Below, piece after piece: positions 51,311 through 63,184 of a DNA stretch of 64,000 nucleotides. The translations under genes were made by a program, and so were the position numbers. The stretch is from Atrina japonica (lineage: Eukaryota > Mollusca > Bivalvia > Pterioida > Pinnidae). The notes below the pieces were generated by a model, which saw nothing but the letters and a program-made list of their open reading frames with translations, was not told where the DNA came from and made no database searches. Numbering within the stretch: position 1 is the first letter of the stretch; the number at the start of each line of letters is the position of its first letter. The DNA lies in contig BROG01000229.1 of assembly GCA_030159075.1 (NCBI GenBank), positions 124,001-188,000 of the forward strand, in the 5' to 3' direction.

Positions 51311-51682
51311 TCTCTCTATCCAAGCATTTCTACAGTGCCCGCATCGTGCACGAGACAGACTATATTCAACACCATTTGCTTCTCAAACGCGTCCAGAAAT
51401 TAATCACATTACATATAATGCTACGGAAAATACTACAATGGTTACACCGGAAAATAATTTAATGCAAGGAAACATTAATTCTAAGTGTTCAGGGAAGTTG
51501 TTGTTGATTGGTTTCCATGCACATTCTATTTTAAAAGATAAATGTTTAACCTATACATGGTATGTTGTAGTGCTGCATATGTTATTAGTACAATTTCTAT
51601 GTTTGTATTTATTATTTGGCCTTGTATTGAACCACTTCTCCTCTAAGAAATCTATTTAAGGACTGTTTTTCATTTTTCTGAA

Positions 51683-51794
51683 AGCACTGAGTATAAATGC
51701 AATGGATTATAGAAAAAAATCTGTGCAGGACGCACATTGATTTTTTTCTATTTTATTTTATTTTATTTTTTGCATTTATACTCAATGCTTTCCA
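51683..51794. repeat. Inverted repeat hairpin
   Basis: GAAAGCACTGAGTATAAATG at 51682 mirrors CATTTATACTCAATGCTTTC near 51774-51793, with one mismatch. The inner sequence is T-rich. Confidence 0.7.
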
Positions 51795-52822
51795 AAAAAA
51801 GGAATACAATCCTTTTATTACATATATTACCAGTTACGAAATTCATTCCATGTAATTGGCTTTGAGGTGGTAGTTTTTCATATGACGTAACACCTAAACA
51901 GCTGTGTGAGAAGAGAAGTAGTTCCCTTTTTCTGTCCGGAAATACTATTGGAATTAAGGTTTATTTTCATATATTCATATCATTTTGAAAGAAACTAGTG
52001 ATATGGAAAATTTTGAATAAGTGCCAGATTGGTTTCGAATTTATTTTAAAATATTCGTCTGCTTGGTAACCGGAAGGTTAAATGTGTTAGAAGAGAATTG
52101 AAATTGCAAATGGCTGCGCCCATGAGTATGCTGTATAATGTATTTACAACGAATTTGAATTATGATATATTATTAATGGGATATACCATAGAATGTTTGA
52201 CTGTGATTTACGAGAAGAGAGACAGCTAATAATCCCTCACGACAACTGAAAGTAGACATTTTATTTGACATTTTTTACCATTCAGCTGGGAATCATGATG
52301 ACTGATCGGTATGTAACTTACATAGGTATTTCACACGGCCTGATTTCACACCATGCGAATAACGAATTGTTTCTGATAGGAATATGCGGTGGAGGCAAAC
52401 AAATCGATCCGTTTATTAGAGATGCCTGACAAAGTTGCACAAGACCTAACTCTCTCTTTTTCTGTTGTAACTACCGAGCGAACATTCATTTCTGTGCCAG
52501 ATTGTGGTCTGTGGTTCTGGTCATAACATGACCTAGAAATATGATGACCTGTGCCTGAAGGCTGTACAATGAGCTACAGATGTAGTCTCGCGTTTCCGAT
52601 TTCTTATTGTGATTTGTATTTGTTTTGTGGTAGGAATAATGTATGGCTTTTAAGATTAAATATATAAGAAATAAACATGTGATAAAGAATTATTGATTCG
52701 TTTATGTATTCTTACGCCGAAATGTAAAACGGTTAATACTCCGGGCACGCGACTGCAAATACTGAATATGCAATATATCGCTCTATATACTTGCAATGAA
52801 GGGAATTGCAGTCGGTATGTAA
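51722..52822 (+). repeat. 1.1-kb direct repeat, copy 2
   Basis: Partner of 45008-46105. It lies upstream (5') of the intact nucleotidyltransferase gene, while copy 1 lies downstream, so the gene is bracketed. Confidence 0.85.
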
Positions 52823-52859
52823 ATATTGCTCAACTGGTGAAGTCTAACTGACAGAAATG

Positions 52860-52985
52860 ATCATCTTGAGCATTATAACTTTGGTATTATGTTTTAATTA
52901 ATATTTATAACCACAAGGTCCGTTGCCACTGCTGGTAGACCGTTTGAGTTCCCGAGGATATACATAAACCTAGTATTTGGTATTT
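52860..52985 (+). repeat. Dispersed repeat adjacent to TIR family A
   Basis: AGCATTATAACTTTGGTATT and CCCGAGGATATACATAAACC, shared with 16745-16860. A further short match occurs at 53485-53510. Confidence 0.65.
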
Positions 52986-53045
52986 CGGTACCAGCTGACA
53001 ATCTTATTCTAAAGTAATACTTGGCACTGATATAGTAAAATCCAA

Positions 53046-53285
53046 ATGACCTGGCGGGGTGGAGTCTTGTGAACCCTTTCCTGGCCTGGACGACTTTAAA
53101 CTTCAGGTAATAAAGCATTGCTTTCAACTTACACCGACCAGAGTAATCATTCCTACGTGTCACCGTACATACGAGACTATCCAGTGAGGAATAAAACGTT
53201 TTCTCCGTGCAGCTTGGAATAACCGAAAAGTGAGTAGAATCATCCGTATAATAATTGAAAGGTTACTCCGCCCCGCCATCTTATG
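53046..53285 (+). mobile_element. TIR element family A, copy 2
   Basis: CTGGCGGGGTGGAGTC at the left, ACTCCGCCCCGCCATC at the right. Interior CCTGGACGACTTTAAACTTC and AACCGAAAAGTGAGTAGAAT. Confidence 0.78.
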
Positions 53286-54042
53286 TGGATAAGACAATAA
53301 CATCATTTAAATTCTAAAATTATTCCAAAACTAAGATAGTCATCTGCAGTGGTTACTCGTTGCCGGATTTGGCAATACATTTAGATTTATAATTTGGCAT
53401 TGCATTATACCACTTTCTCTTTAGAAAATCTATTTAAAATTGGAGCTCAACTGATGAAGTATAATTGACAAAAACAATCGTCTTGAGCATTATAACTTTG
53501 GCATATGTATATCATGTTTAAAAAGCAGCCGTCTGTTATCTAGACAAGTTTCTAACTACCACGTCTTTGAGATTTGTGGCCCTTCTGAAGGAACCCAAAT
53601 GGCGGTTCTTTGAGAACATTTGCCATTCTATCATTGTTGTTGAGAATTGGCAAATTCTTCCCAAGAAAGTTATTATCTTTAAAGTTCTTCAATACGGGGA
53701 GGTATAAAAATAGTCACCAAGAGAATTCTGCTGCATACATTTTTAGAATTGCATGCAGCAGAGTATTTCTGTCTTTGCCAGAAATGTTATCTATTACACT
53801 TTGCACAGTCTTGACTTTGTAACCTCTTTTAATGAACAGATTCGGTGAACTCGAAAGATTAAACCTTTATATAACTCGAAAGATTAAACCTTTATATAGC
53901 TCGAGAGATTAAACCTTTATATCTTCCTCTGAAAGTGTGAGATGAACGACAGCTGGATGGTTTTAAGTATGGATGATAATCTGAGGGTTTGGCATGATTA
54001 AACTCAATATTTACATCAAACAGAATGGGTGTAATATCCAAG

Positions 54043-54045
<3 letters not shown>

Positions 54046-54138
<93 letters not shown>

Positions 54139-54164
54139 CTGTGTGTGTTTGTGTGTGTGTGTGT
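54046..54164. repeat. (TA)n(GT)n compound microsatellite
   Basis: Two TA blocks broken by one irregular base pair step, then an interrupted GT run. Confidence 0.97.
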
Positions 54165-54344
54165 ACTCAAATGATAGCTTTAACAGCTGATTTAAACAAC
54201 AAATAATCAATATCAGACAAAACTTACTTCTTTCAATTTTAATTCAAATAGTTTCCATTTTGTCTGTCGTGGTTATGTTCGATTTCCATTCCGCTTAGAT
54301 TGTTAGACAGTCTGTAAATAATCAATTTCATTACAATTTAACAA

Positions 54345-54540
54345 TCTACGAGTGAGGTGCTTGGGTTAGAATCGTTGTCAACGAATACAGGATCCGATGT
54401 CACCAGTTTTAAATGTAGGAGTAGAGAACCAGGTAACCCGGGAACAGACCACCTGCCTTCCGTAAGTAAACTGGCAAACTTTCTCACAAAAATCAGTTTA
54501 GGTTCCAGGAGGGTTCGAACCTGCGCTGATAGGAAGTGAA
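54345..54540 (+). repeat. SINE-like fragment, second family
   Basis: ACCACCTGCCTTCCGTAAGT and AAACTGGCAAACTTTCTCAC match 32300-32335; GGGTTCGAACCTGCG gives the B-box part. Confidence 0.6.
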
Positions 54541-54565
54541 TTCCGGTTTTAATGATGATGGGCGC

Positions 54566-54655
54566 AGAAGCCTGTGTTTGTCCAATGTTCACCAGATTTG
54601 TAGCCTATATATATCCAGGACATCCTAAAGATTTACACTTTGGTATCTGATATTT
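54566..54655 (+). mobile_element. Penelope-like element terminal fragment
   Basis: Reverse complement of the pseudo-LTR end: TATATCCAGGACATCC and CACTTTGGTATCTGATA. Confidence 0.65.
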
Positions 54656-54769
54656 TATATCATGTTATTCTGAGATCGGTTTCTGAGATTTTATATTATA
54701 CTAATATGAAGATTATAATACTCTTTCATATGTTCCCATGAAATATAAGGTATTTCTACCCTAAGGTTG

Positions 54770-56225
54770 CAAAAGGTTGAGCAGACTGCCGTGTCAGTCA
54801 CTGATTGCCGTGTGTGTCACAGATTACCGTGTATATCACAGATTACTGTGTCTGCTACTAATCACGGAGTGCCACGGATTTCCGTGTGTATATCAGATTG
54901 CCGCGTGTGTCACAGATTCCCGTGTGACACAGATTACCATGTGTCACATATTAATGTGTGTTTCACATATTACTGTGCGTCACAGATTGCCGTGTGACAC
55001 AGATTGCCGTGTGTGTCTCAGATTACTGTGCATGTTACATATTGCCTTGTATGACAAGATATGTGTACCTGATATATCTCAGATTGCCGTGTGTCACGGA
55101 TTGCCGAGTGTGTCACAAATTACCGTGTGTATCTCAGTTTCCATGTGTCACAGATTGATGTGTGTATCTCAGATTACCGTATGTGTCACAGATTACCGTG
55201 TGTATCTTAGTTTCCATGTGTCACATATTGCTGTGTGTATCTCAGATTACCGTGTGTGTCACAGATTACCGTGTGTATCTCAGTTTCCATGTGTCACAGA
55301 TTGCTGTGTATATCTCAGATTGCCGTGTGTGTCACAGATTCCGTGTGTGTCACAGATTACTGTACGATCACAAATTGCCGTGTGACACAGATTACCGTGT
55401 GTAACAGATCGCCGTGTGACACAGATTGCCGTGTGTGTCTCAGATTACTGTGCATGTTACATATTGCCTTGTATGACAAGATATGTGTACCTGATATATA
55501 TCAGATTGCCGTGCGTCACGGATTGTCGTGTGTCACGGATTGCCGAGTGTGTCACAGATTACCGTGTGTATCTCAGTTTCCATGTGTCACATATTGCTGT
55601 GTGTATCTCAGATTACCGTGTGTGTCACAGATTACCGTGTGTATCTCAGTTTCCATGTGTCACAGATTGCTGTGTGTATCTCGGATTGCCGTGTGTCACA
55701 GATTCCGTGTGTGTCACAGATTACTGTGTGTATCACAAATTGCCGTGTGACACAGATTACCGTGTGTGACACAGATTACCGTGTGTGCCACATATTACTA
55801 TTCGTTTCACAGATTGCAGTTTGTGTCACAAATTGCTTTATGTCTCACAGATTGCCGTATGTGTCACATATTGCCTTGTGTGTCACATATTACTGTTTGT
55901 GTCACAGCTTGCCTTGTGTGTCACATATTACTGTATGTGTCACATATTACTATCTGTGTCACATATTACTGTTTGTGTCACATATTGCCTTGTGTGTCAC
56001 ATTTTACTGTTTGTGTCACAGATTGTTGTGTGTGTCACATATTACTGTTTGTGTCACATATTACTGTTTGTGTCACATATTACTGTTTGTGTCACACATT
56101 ACTGTTTGTGTCACATATTACTGTTTGTGTCACACATTACTGTTTGTGTCACATATTACTGTTTGTGTTACGTATTACTGTTTGTGTCACAGATTGATGT
56201 GTGTGTCACAGATTGCCGTGTATAT
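54770..56225 (+). repeat. About 18-20-bp minisatellite (CAGATTACCGTGTGTGTCA)n
   Basis: About 75 variants of GTGTCACAGATTGCCGTGT, later homogenised to GTGTCACATATTACTGTTT (55880-56200). A higher-order block of about 440 bp recurs (54985-55320 and 55420-55700). Overlapping open frames in all three forward frames are repeat artefacts. Confidence 0.96.
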
Positions 56226-56761
56226 GATCAACATTTTATTTTCACGGAAACATGTTTTCAGTAATAACTGCATGGGTTGATCATTACTACTCGGTAAACC
56301 TCGTGTCTTTTCCAATTTTGAAAATAACCTCTATAACATGGGCGTCTTTCTATGAGGGAGCTAACAAGACATTTTACAATACTTGCTCAAACAGCGTCTA
56401 GGATGCCATAATTATATGAGTGAGCTCGCAAATTGTTTTAGACGCTGTAGTACTTTACTATTCTTACTATTCTGTGTCTTCATCGGAATTTAAATGTTCA
56501 AAATAATTCAAATATAGACACCTATAAAGTAAATGAGACATTTTATGAAAAAATAATAGATCTAGAATTAGATAAAATTATGTGAAAGAACGCGAATGTG
56601 TGACAAAAATGTGTTTCACAATATTTGTGCAAAACAGGGGTTGAAATGTACTAGAGTAGGTTGAAATGTACTAGAGTACTAGCCAATCAAATGCCACATA
56701 AGTTACGGAAGTTGCCCAGTCAGGTTGCATTTCAATTGACCAATCAGAATCTCCTGCATGG

Positions 56762-56838
56762 TATATAAACAGAAGAGAAACAATATTCAGTTTCTAGTTT
56801 GTAATCAGAAACTCCATAGAGAGAAACAAATTGCAATA
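56762..56838 (+). promoter_or_regulatory. TATA box and likely first (non-coding) exon
   Basis: TATATAAACAGAAGAG at 56762, then about 70 bp to GCAATAG|GTAAGCAC (donor at 56839). The spacing fits a TATA-dependent start near 56790-56795. It lies in the right orientation to be a 5' exon of the gene at 58195; the link is inferred. Confidence 0.5.
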
Positions 56839-56974
56839 GGTAAGCACATGGTTAAGACGTGACTGAATAAGTCTTTCCTTACTTTAGTTATCCTCAATAA
56901 TTAATCATAATTTTAATATAGATTGAGAAAGCTAGGTTGGAGACATTCGGTAATCTTGTCCTTGTGAGCCAGGT

Positions 56975-57300
56975 GCATGAGCCGAAGTGAGCCACATACT
57001 GAGCATAAGTGAGTCAGCTATATGACCGAGCCAGAGTGAGCCACGTACCGAGCCTAAGTGAGTCAGCTATATAAATGAGCCGGTGTGAGCCAGCTATATA
57101 ACTGAGCTGGAGTGAGCCAGCTATATAACTGAGCCGGAGTGAGCCAGCTATATAACTGAGCCGGAGTGAGCCAGCTATATAACTGAGCTGGAGTGAGCCA
57201 GCTATATAACTGAGCCGGTGTGAGCCAGCTATATAACTGAGCTGGAGTGAGTCACTTGGAAGCCAGGCTTAGGTGAGCCCAGGTGAGCTAGAAAGAGCCG
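56975..57300 (+). repeat. 27-bp minisatellite
   Basis: Units of ACTGAGCCGGAGTGAGCCAG then CTATATA, about 8 clean copies with degenerate edges. Confidence 0.95.
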
Positions 57301-57837
57301 AGTCCGGTGAGCTTGGTAGATGAGCTGAACTGAGCCAGTGTAAAACTGAGCAACTGGAAAGAGCATTTTGCATGAGGTGCCTATATAATAACACCTGTAG
57401 GGACAATTTTAGTGTATAGCACGGGAAATTTTATATGTATAGCTTGTAGATAATAGGTTTTCATAGATACTTAGATTAGTAACCATATATTGTTTCAATT
57501 TACTTGGTTAATTCAGATTTATTTGATTTTCATGATTAGTTTCTTTTTCATCATATAAATAAATTGTAACAATCATTTTATAATCAGCTCAGTACCCTAG
57601 CTATATTCTGAGGGTCCCACGAATCAGTATCCGACCAGGTAGCTCGATCTAAATTGAAGAATATGTTTGTAGATATTGTGTTTAAAAGAGGGTGCAAGTT
57701 ACAAATGCGTTAATCGTTTACGCTATACTTTATAGTGTTGTGGACGGCGGAAAAATAGGAATCAGTGAGGTATGATAATAATAAAATTCTCCAAACGGAC
57801 TTTGGAATATACAATTCTGTTATTATACTAAAACCCA

Positions 57838-58056
57838 TATAACCTGGCGGGTGGAGTTTGGTGAACTCTCTCTTGACCTGGACGAGTTTAAATGTTAGGT
57901 TATAGAGCATAACAACATTAGAGTTACACTGGTAAAAGTTATCGTTCCTATTTGTCATCGTACATACGACTTCCACTGCAGCTAATCATAACCGAAAATT
58001 GAGTACAATCATCCTTATGGTGATCAAAAAGGTTTCTCCGCCCCGCAATCTTCTGT
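57838..58056 (+). mobile_element. TIR element family A, copy 3
   Basis: Left ACCTGGCGGGTGGAGTTTGG, right TCTCCGCCCCGCAATC. Interior GACCTGGACGAGTTTAAATG matches the other copies. Confidence 0.75.
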
Positions 58057-58194
58057 GAATCGGACAATATTGTATCTTGTTGAATAACAGGACAAACCGG
58101 GACTTATCAGTAGCTGGAATAAAGTATACTGTTGGATATCGCGACGGAACAGATAAGAATTGTTCAGAATTAAGTCGTATCACTGCGCACAAAG

Positions 58195-58383
58195 ATGTCC
58201 AAGGATATGGAAATAAGAAGAGAGGGTACCTCTAAGAGGTATCTAGCCATATTTAGCTTCCTCCTAATTTCTCTCTGTTTTGCTGGCTTACTCGTTTTCA
58301 ATTTGCTTCAAGTATGGAAATTGCAACAAGATGTATTTGAATTACGAGAGAAATGTGCATTGCATGATGTACACGAAGGAGCG
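58195..58383 (+). CDS. First coding exon of a single-pass (type II) membrane protein
   Basis: 63 codons ending at a GTAAGT donor, phase 0. A short basic N-terminus (MSKDMEIRREGTSKR) precedes a hydrophobic stretch (about residues 16-36, YLAIFSFLLISLCFAGLLVF) and an amphipathic WKLQQDVFELREKC segment. A basic N-terminus before an uncleaved-looking membrane segment suggests type II topology, as in TNF-superfamily ligands or C-type lectins; neither is proven. An acceptor (TTGTTCAG at 58160-58167) lies just upstream of the ATG. Following exons are not identified and may be beyond the window. Confidence 0.6.
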
Positions 58384-58849
58384 GTAAGTTTTTGTCTTTA
58401 TGTTGAAATGACACCCAAAATTTCTTACAGTGTTGATTGGCACTTTATTTTACTTTAGTCCCACTTAATACTTAGAGTCTCAAAATGTCTTATTAGGATG
58501 TGTATACGACAACATTGTCCCACAATATAACTAAACTAGTGCGTCACATAATTAAGGTAGCCATTGTATTAAAGTTCAAAATGTGTAGCCTGGGAAGGTA
58601 CAAGGAGGATTATACTTTATAAAACATAGGTTGTGGAGCACATATAAGTATCAGAAGGGGAATAACTCTGACACTGCACATCTGACTTGTGTTTTAGATT
58701 GGTTGTCAAAACGCGAATCTCCGAGTCATTAAAAATCGATGACATCAAAATTAATTGTTTCATGATAGCTGTACTTTGATTATTCACATATATTTTAATT
58801 AAATATAAGACTTTCTTCTAAAGAAAACTTATTACCCCACTATATATGA

Positions 58850-61800
58850 AGAGAAATACAGGGGTACACCTCACATATCATTGAATAAGTACAAGGATAC
58901 ACCTCACTTTATAGGTAGAGGGGTACACCTCACTATAAAGGTACAGGGGTACACCATCTTATATAGGTACATAGAGTACACCTCAATTTATAGGTATACC
59001 GGTACATTAATAAATAGGTACAAGAGTACACCTCAATTTATAGGAGTACAGAGTACATCACACTACATAAGAACACGGGTACACATCAGAATATAGGTAC
59101 AGGGATAGGCCTACGCCTCGCTTTATAGGTATAGGTACACCTCACTATATATGTAGGCATACATCTCAGTATATAGGTACAGGAAACATCTCGCTATATT
59201 GGTAAATAGTACACCTCACTATATATGCAGGCATACATCTCAGTATATAGGTACAGGAAACATCTCGCTATATTGGTAAATAGTACATCTCACTATATAT
59301 GCAGGCATACATCTCAGTATATAGGTACAGGAAACATCTCGCTATATTGGTAAATAGTACATCTCACTATATATGCAGGCATACATCTCAGTATATAGAT
59401 ACAGGAAACATCTCGCTATATTGGTAAATAGTACACCTCACTGTATATGCAGGCATACATCTCAGTATATAGGTACAGGAAACATCTCGCTATATTGGTA
59501 AATAATACACCTCACTATATATGCAGGCATACATCTCAGTATATAGATACAGGAAACATCTCGCTATATTGGTAAATAGTACATCTCACTATATATGCAG
59601 GCATACATCTCAGTATATAGGTACAGGAAACATCTCGCTATATTGGTAAATAGTACACCTCACTATATATGCAGGCATACATCTCAGTATATAGATACAG
59701 GAAACATCTCGCTATATTGGTAAATAGTACACCTCACTATATATGCAGGCATACATCTCAGTATATAGATACAGGAAACATCTCGCTATATTGGTAAATA
59801 GTACACCTCACTATATATGCAGGCATACATCTCAGTATATAGGTACAGGGAACATCTCGCTATATTGGTAAATAGTACATCTCACTATATATGCAGGCAT
59901 ACATCTCAGTATATAGGTACAGGGAACATCTCGCTATATTGGTAAATAGTACATCTCACTATTCAGGTACAGGTGTACATCTCACTATATAGGGACCGGG
60001 GTACACCTCGCTATATAGGTACAGAATTACACTTCACTTCATAGGAACAGAAGCACGTCTCACTATAAAGGTACTGAAGTACACCTCACTTAATAGAAAC
60101 AGGGGACACATCACTATATAGAAAAAGAGGTAGATACCACTATAAAGTACACAGGTAAACTTCACTTTATAGGTACAGAGGTGTACTTATCACTATATAG
60201 GTACATCTCAGTATATAGGTACATGGATACAGTTCATTATATAGGTACAAGAGTACACCTCGCTATATTGGTACAGGATTAGGCCAACACCTCGCTATAT
60301 AGGTACAGGTGTACAACCCACTATACAGGTATAGACGAACACCTCTCTAAATACATAAACAGGTACACCTCACTATATAGATACAGGGGTACATCTCGCT
60401 ATATAGGTACAGGGGTACATCTCACTATATAGGTACAGGGGTACATCTCACTATATAGGTACAGGGGTACATCTCACTATATAGGTACAGGGGTACATCT
60501 CACTATATAGGTACAGGGGTACATCTCACTATATAGGTACAGGGGTACATCTCACTATATAGGTACAGGGGTACATCTCACTATATAGGTACAGGGGTAC
60601 ATCTCACAATATAGGTACAGGGGTACATCTCACTATATAGGTACAGGGATGCAACTCACTACACAGGTACAGAGGTACATTCCAATATATAGGTACAAGG
60701 ATACATTTCACTGTATAGATACACAGGTACACCTCACTATAGCTATATAGGTTAAGGGGTATGTCTCACTATATAGGTACACATTTACATCTCGCTATAC
60801 AAGTACAGGGGTACACACCACTTTATAGGACCAGGGATACATCTCACTGTATAGATACACAGATGCACCTCACTATACGGGTACAGGGATACACTTCCTT
60901 ATATAGTTACAGGGGGAGAGAGATTGCTATACAGGTACAGGGGTATGTCTCACTATATAGGTACACATTTACATCTCGCTATACAAGTACAGGGGTACAC
61001 ACCACTTTATAGGACCAGGGATACATCTCACTGTATAGATACACAGATGCACCTCACTATACGGGTACAGGGGTACACTTCCTTATATAGTTACAGGGGG
61101 AGAGAGATTGCTATACAGGTACAGGGGTATGTCTCACTATATAGGTACACATTTACATCTTGCTATACAAGTACAGGGGTACACACCACTATATAGGTAC
61201 AGGGGTACACCATCTTATGTAGGTAAACAGAGTACACCTTACTATATAGGTATACAGGTACATCAATAAATAGGTACAGGAGTACATCTCAATTTATAGG
61301 TACAGAGTACACCGCACTTCATAGGTACACGGGTACACCTCATTTTATAGGTATAGGTAAACCCCACAATATAGGTGGAGGCGTGCATCTCAGTATATAG
61401 GTACAAGCGTACACCTCACTATATAGGTACAGAATTACACCTCACTATATAGGTACAGAAGTACACTTCACTATATAGAAACAAGGGACATCTCACTATA
61501 TAGGTACAGGGATACACCTCACTATAGGTACAGAAGTACACTTCACTATATAGAAACAAGGGACATCTCACTATATAAGTACAGAATTACACCTCACTAT
61601 ATAGGTACAGAATTACACCTCACTATATAGGTACAGATGTACACCTCACTATATAGGTACAGATGTACACCTCACTATATAGGTACAGATGTACACCTCA
61701 CTATATAGGTACAGAAGTACACCTCACTATATAGAAACAAGGGACATCTCACTATATAGGTACAGGGATACACCTCACTATATAGGTACAAAAGTACACT

Positions 61801-63180
61801 TCACTATATAGGTACAGATGTACACCTCGCTATATAGGTACAGATGTACACCTCACTATATAGGTACAGAAGTACACTTCACTATATAGGTACAGAATTA
61901 CACCTCACTATATAGAAACAAGGGACATCTCACTATATAGGTACAGGGATACACCTCACTATATAGGTACAGAAGTACACCTCACTATATAAGTACAGGG
62001 ATACACCTCACTATATAGGTACAGAAGTACACTTCACTATATAAGTACAGGGATACACCTCACTATATAAGTACAGGGATACACCTCACTATATAGGTAC
62101 AGAAGTACACTTCACTATATAGGTACAGGGATACATCTCACTATATAAGTACAGGGATACACCTCACTATATAGGTACAGAAGTACACTTCACTATATAG
62201 AATCAAGGGACATCTCACTATATAGGTACAGAAGTACATTTCACTATATAAGTACAGGGATACACCTCACTATATAGGTACAGGGATACACCTCACTATA
62301 TAGGTACAGAAGTACACTTCACTATATAGGTACAGATGTACACTTCACTATATAGGTACAGAAGTACATTTCACTATATAGGTACAAAAGTACACCTCAC
62401 TATATAGGTACAGGGATACACCTCACTATATAGGTACAGGGATACACCTCACTATATAGGTACAGAAGTACACTTCACTATATATGTACAGAAGTACACT
62501 TCACTATATAGGTACAAAAGTACACCTCACTATATAGGTACAGGGATACACCTCACTATATAGGTACAGGGATACACCTCACTATATAGGTACAGAATTA
62601 CACCTCACTATATAGGTACAGTAGTACACTTCACTATATAGAATCAAGGGACATCTCACTATATAGGTACAGAAGTACACTTCACTATATAGAAACAAGG
62701 GACATCTCACTATATAAGTACAGGGGTACACCTCACCTCACAATATAGGAAAATGGGTACATGTCACTATAAAGTACGTCACTATATTGGTACATTGGTA
62801 CATCTCACTATATAGATACAGCTCACTATATAGGTACAAGGGTACTCCTCACTATAGATACACAGGCACACCTCACTATACAGATACAGGGATATACTTC
62901 GTTATATAGGTGCAGGGGTACACCTCGCTATATTGGTACATTGGTACATCTCACTATATAGATACAGCTCACTATATAGGTACAAGGGTACTCCTCACTA
63001 TAGATACACAGGTACAACTCACTATACAGATACAGGGATATACTTCGTTATATAGGTGCAGGGGTACACCTCGCTATATTGGTACAGGGGTATGTCACCA
63101 CTATATAGGTATACAAATACATTTCGCTATATAGGTGCAGGGGTACATCTCACTATATAGGTAAACACCATTATATAGGT
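58850..63180 (+). repeat. 26-bp minisatellite (AGGTACAGGGGTACACCTCACTATAT)n, 4.3 kb
   Basis: About 165 units with internal higher-order structure: a block of about 74 bp (GCAGGCATACATCTCAGTAT ... CATCTCGCTATATTGGTAAA) repeated about 11 times at 59150-59950; near-identical 26-mers at 60380-60640; a block of about 186 bp at 60759-61190; and a mixture at 61380-62720. Open frames such as 60761-61012 are repeat artefacts. Confidence 0.97.
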
Positions 63181-63184
63181 TCAT

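Noticed and set aside
54767..56280. Long Cys/His-rich open frames
   Set aside because: All three forward frames are open because of the repeat; no start context, splice sites or domain.
60761..63134. Open frames of YRGTPHY type
   Set aside because: Artefacts of the 26-bp minisatellite.
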